Source of the DNA: Ichthyophonus hoferi
Lineage: Eukaryota; Opisthokonta; Ichthyosporea; Ichthyophonida; Ichthyophonidae
Reading direction: 5' to 3'
Length of the DNA: 64,000 nucleotides
Assembly (NCBI GenBank): GCA_002751075.1
Contig: NAOQ01000167.1
Span: 59,427 to 123,426 of the forward strand
Shown: positions 63,924 through 64,000 of the stretch, piece by piece
Layout: the number at the start of each line of letters is the position of its first letter
How positions within the stretch are numbered: the stretch's first letter is position 1
Position numbers and translations under genes: made by a program
The notes under the pieces: model-generated
What the model saw: the letters and a program-made list of their open reading frames with translations, nothing else
The model's database searches: none
Told to the model about the DNA's origin: nothing

Positions 63924-64000
63924 ATGTTTGGCCAGCGTCATGGTCGTGGCCATGGTCATGGTCATGGTCATGGTCGTGGCCATGGTGAGGGCTATGTTCA
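63924..64000 (+). CDS. Possible start of a His-Gly-repeat protein (cut by window edge)
   Basis: ATG at 63924, with an in-frame stop two codons upstream, opens MFGQRHGRGHGHGHGHGRGH and runs off the window. The repeat (CATGGT)n is open in other frames and on the minus strand as well, so strand and frame are uncertain. It could equally be a noncoding hexamer repeat or an internal exon. Confidence 0.25.
   Translation, partial: MFGQRHGRGHGHGHGHGRGHGEGYV

Noticed and set aside
1-64000. Retroelement, Polinton or DNA transposon remains
   Set aside because: I found no recognisable reverse transcriptase, integrase, capsid or transposase motif and no long terminal repeats; only simple and local tandem repeats are supported.

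Overview
The window is nuclear DNA of an AT-rich, intron-rich eukaryote. Five spliced genes and the 3' end of a sixth can be read. Every intron I placed is GT-AG, and reading phase closes across all 10, 9, 31, 15 and 13 exons of the five complete models. Introns average roughly 0.5 kb and are full of AT-rich simple sequence. The organism cannot be named. The gene set (Integrator, SF3b, a plant/fungal-type large AAA ATPase, a Cys/His motif otherwise known to me from protist genomes) suggests a unicellular or early-diverging eukaryote rather than an animal.

Layout: (1) 201-1166 (+), the last two exons of a 3-hydroxyisobutyrate-dehydrogenase-like oxidoreductase. (2) 2443-9066 (-), mitochondrial methionine aminopeptidase METAP1D. 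(3) 9884-16975 (+), Integrator subunit 6 (INTS6), divergent from METAP1D across an 0.8 kb shared upstream region. (4) 16976-21823, a gene-poor spacer with a 607-base N gap flanked by identical 139-base copies, probably an unmerged contig overlap. (5) 21824-41127 (+), splicing factor SF3B3 in 31 exons. (6) 43697-51513 (+), a large AAA+ ATPase of the Msp1/spastin clade with a likely mitochondrial leader. (7) 53005-62527 (+), a composite protein with a SAP-like segment, a Q-rich coiled coil and an NFKBIL1-type J-like C-terminus. (8) 62528-64000, spacer plus a possible start of a further gene at the edge.

The genes do not form a pathway. Two serve mitochondria (METAP1D, the AAA protein) and two serve nuclear RNA processing (INTS6, SF3B3).

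The most interesting signal is in the introns. Several carry local tandem copies of the exon-intron boundary itself. In METAP1D a 63-base unit repeats the 5' splice site three times in the same reading phase. Use of the second donor would insert 21 residues and change a metal-binding glutamate to lysine. Similar donor- or acceptor-side duplications flank SF3B3 exon 19 and AAA exons 4 and 5. INTS6 also carries a single CxH...CxxC insertion in its VWA-following region and an N-terminal polyQ extension absent from the human protein. No intact mobile element, CRISPR array, rRNA gene or convincing tRNA gene was seen.
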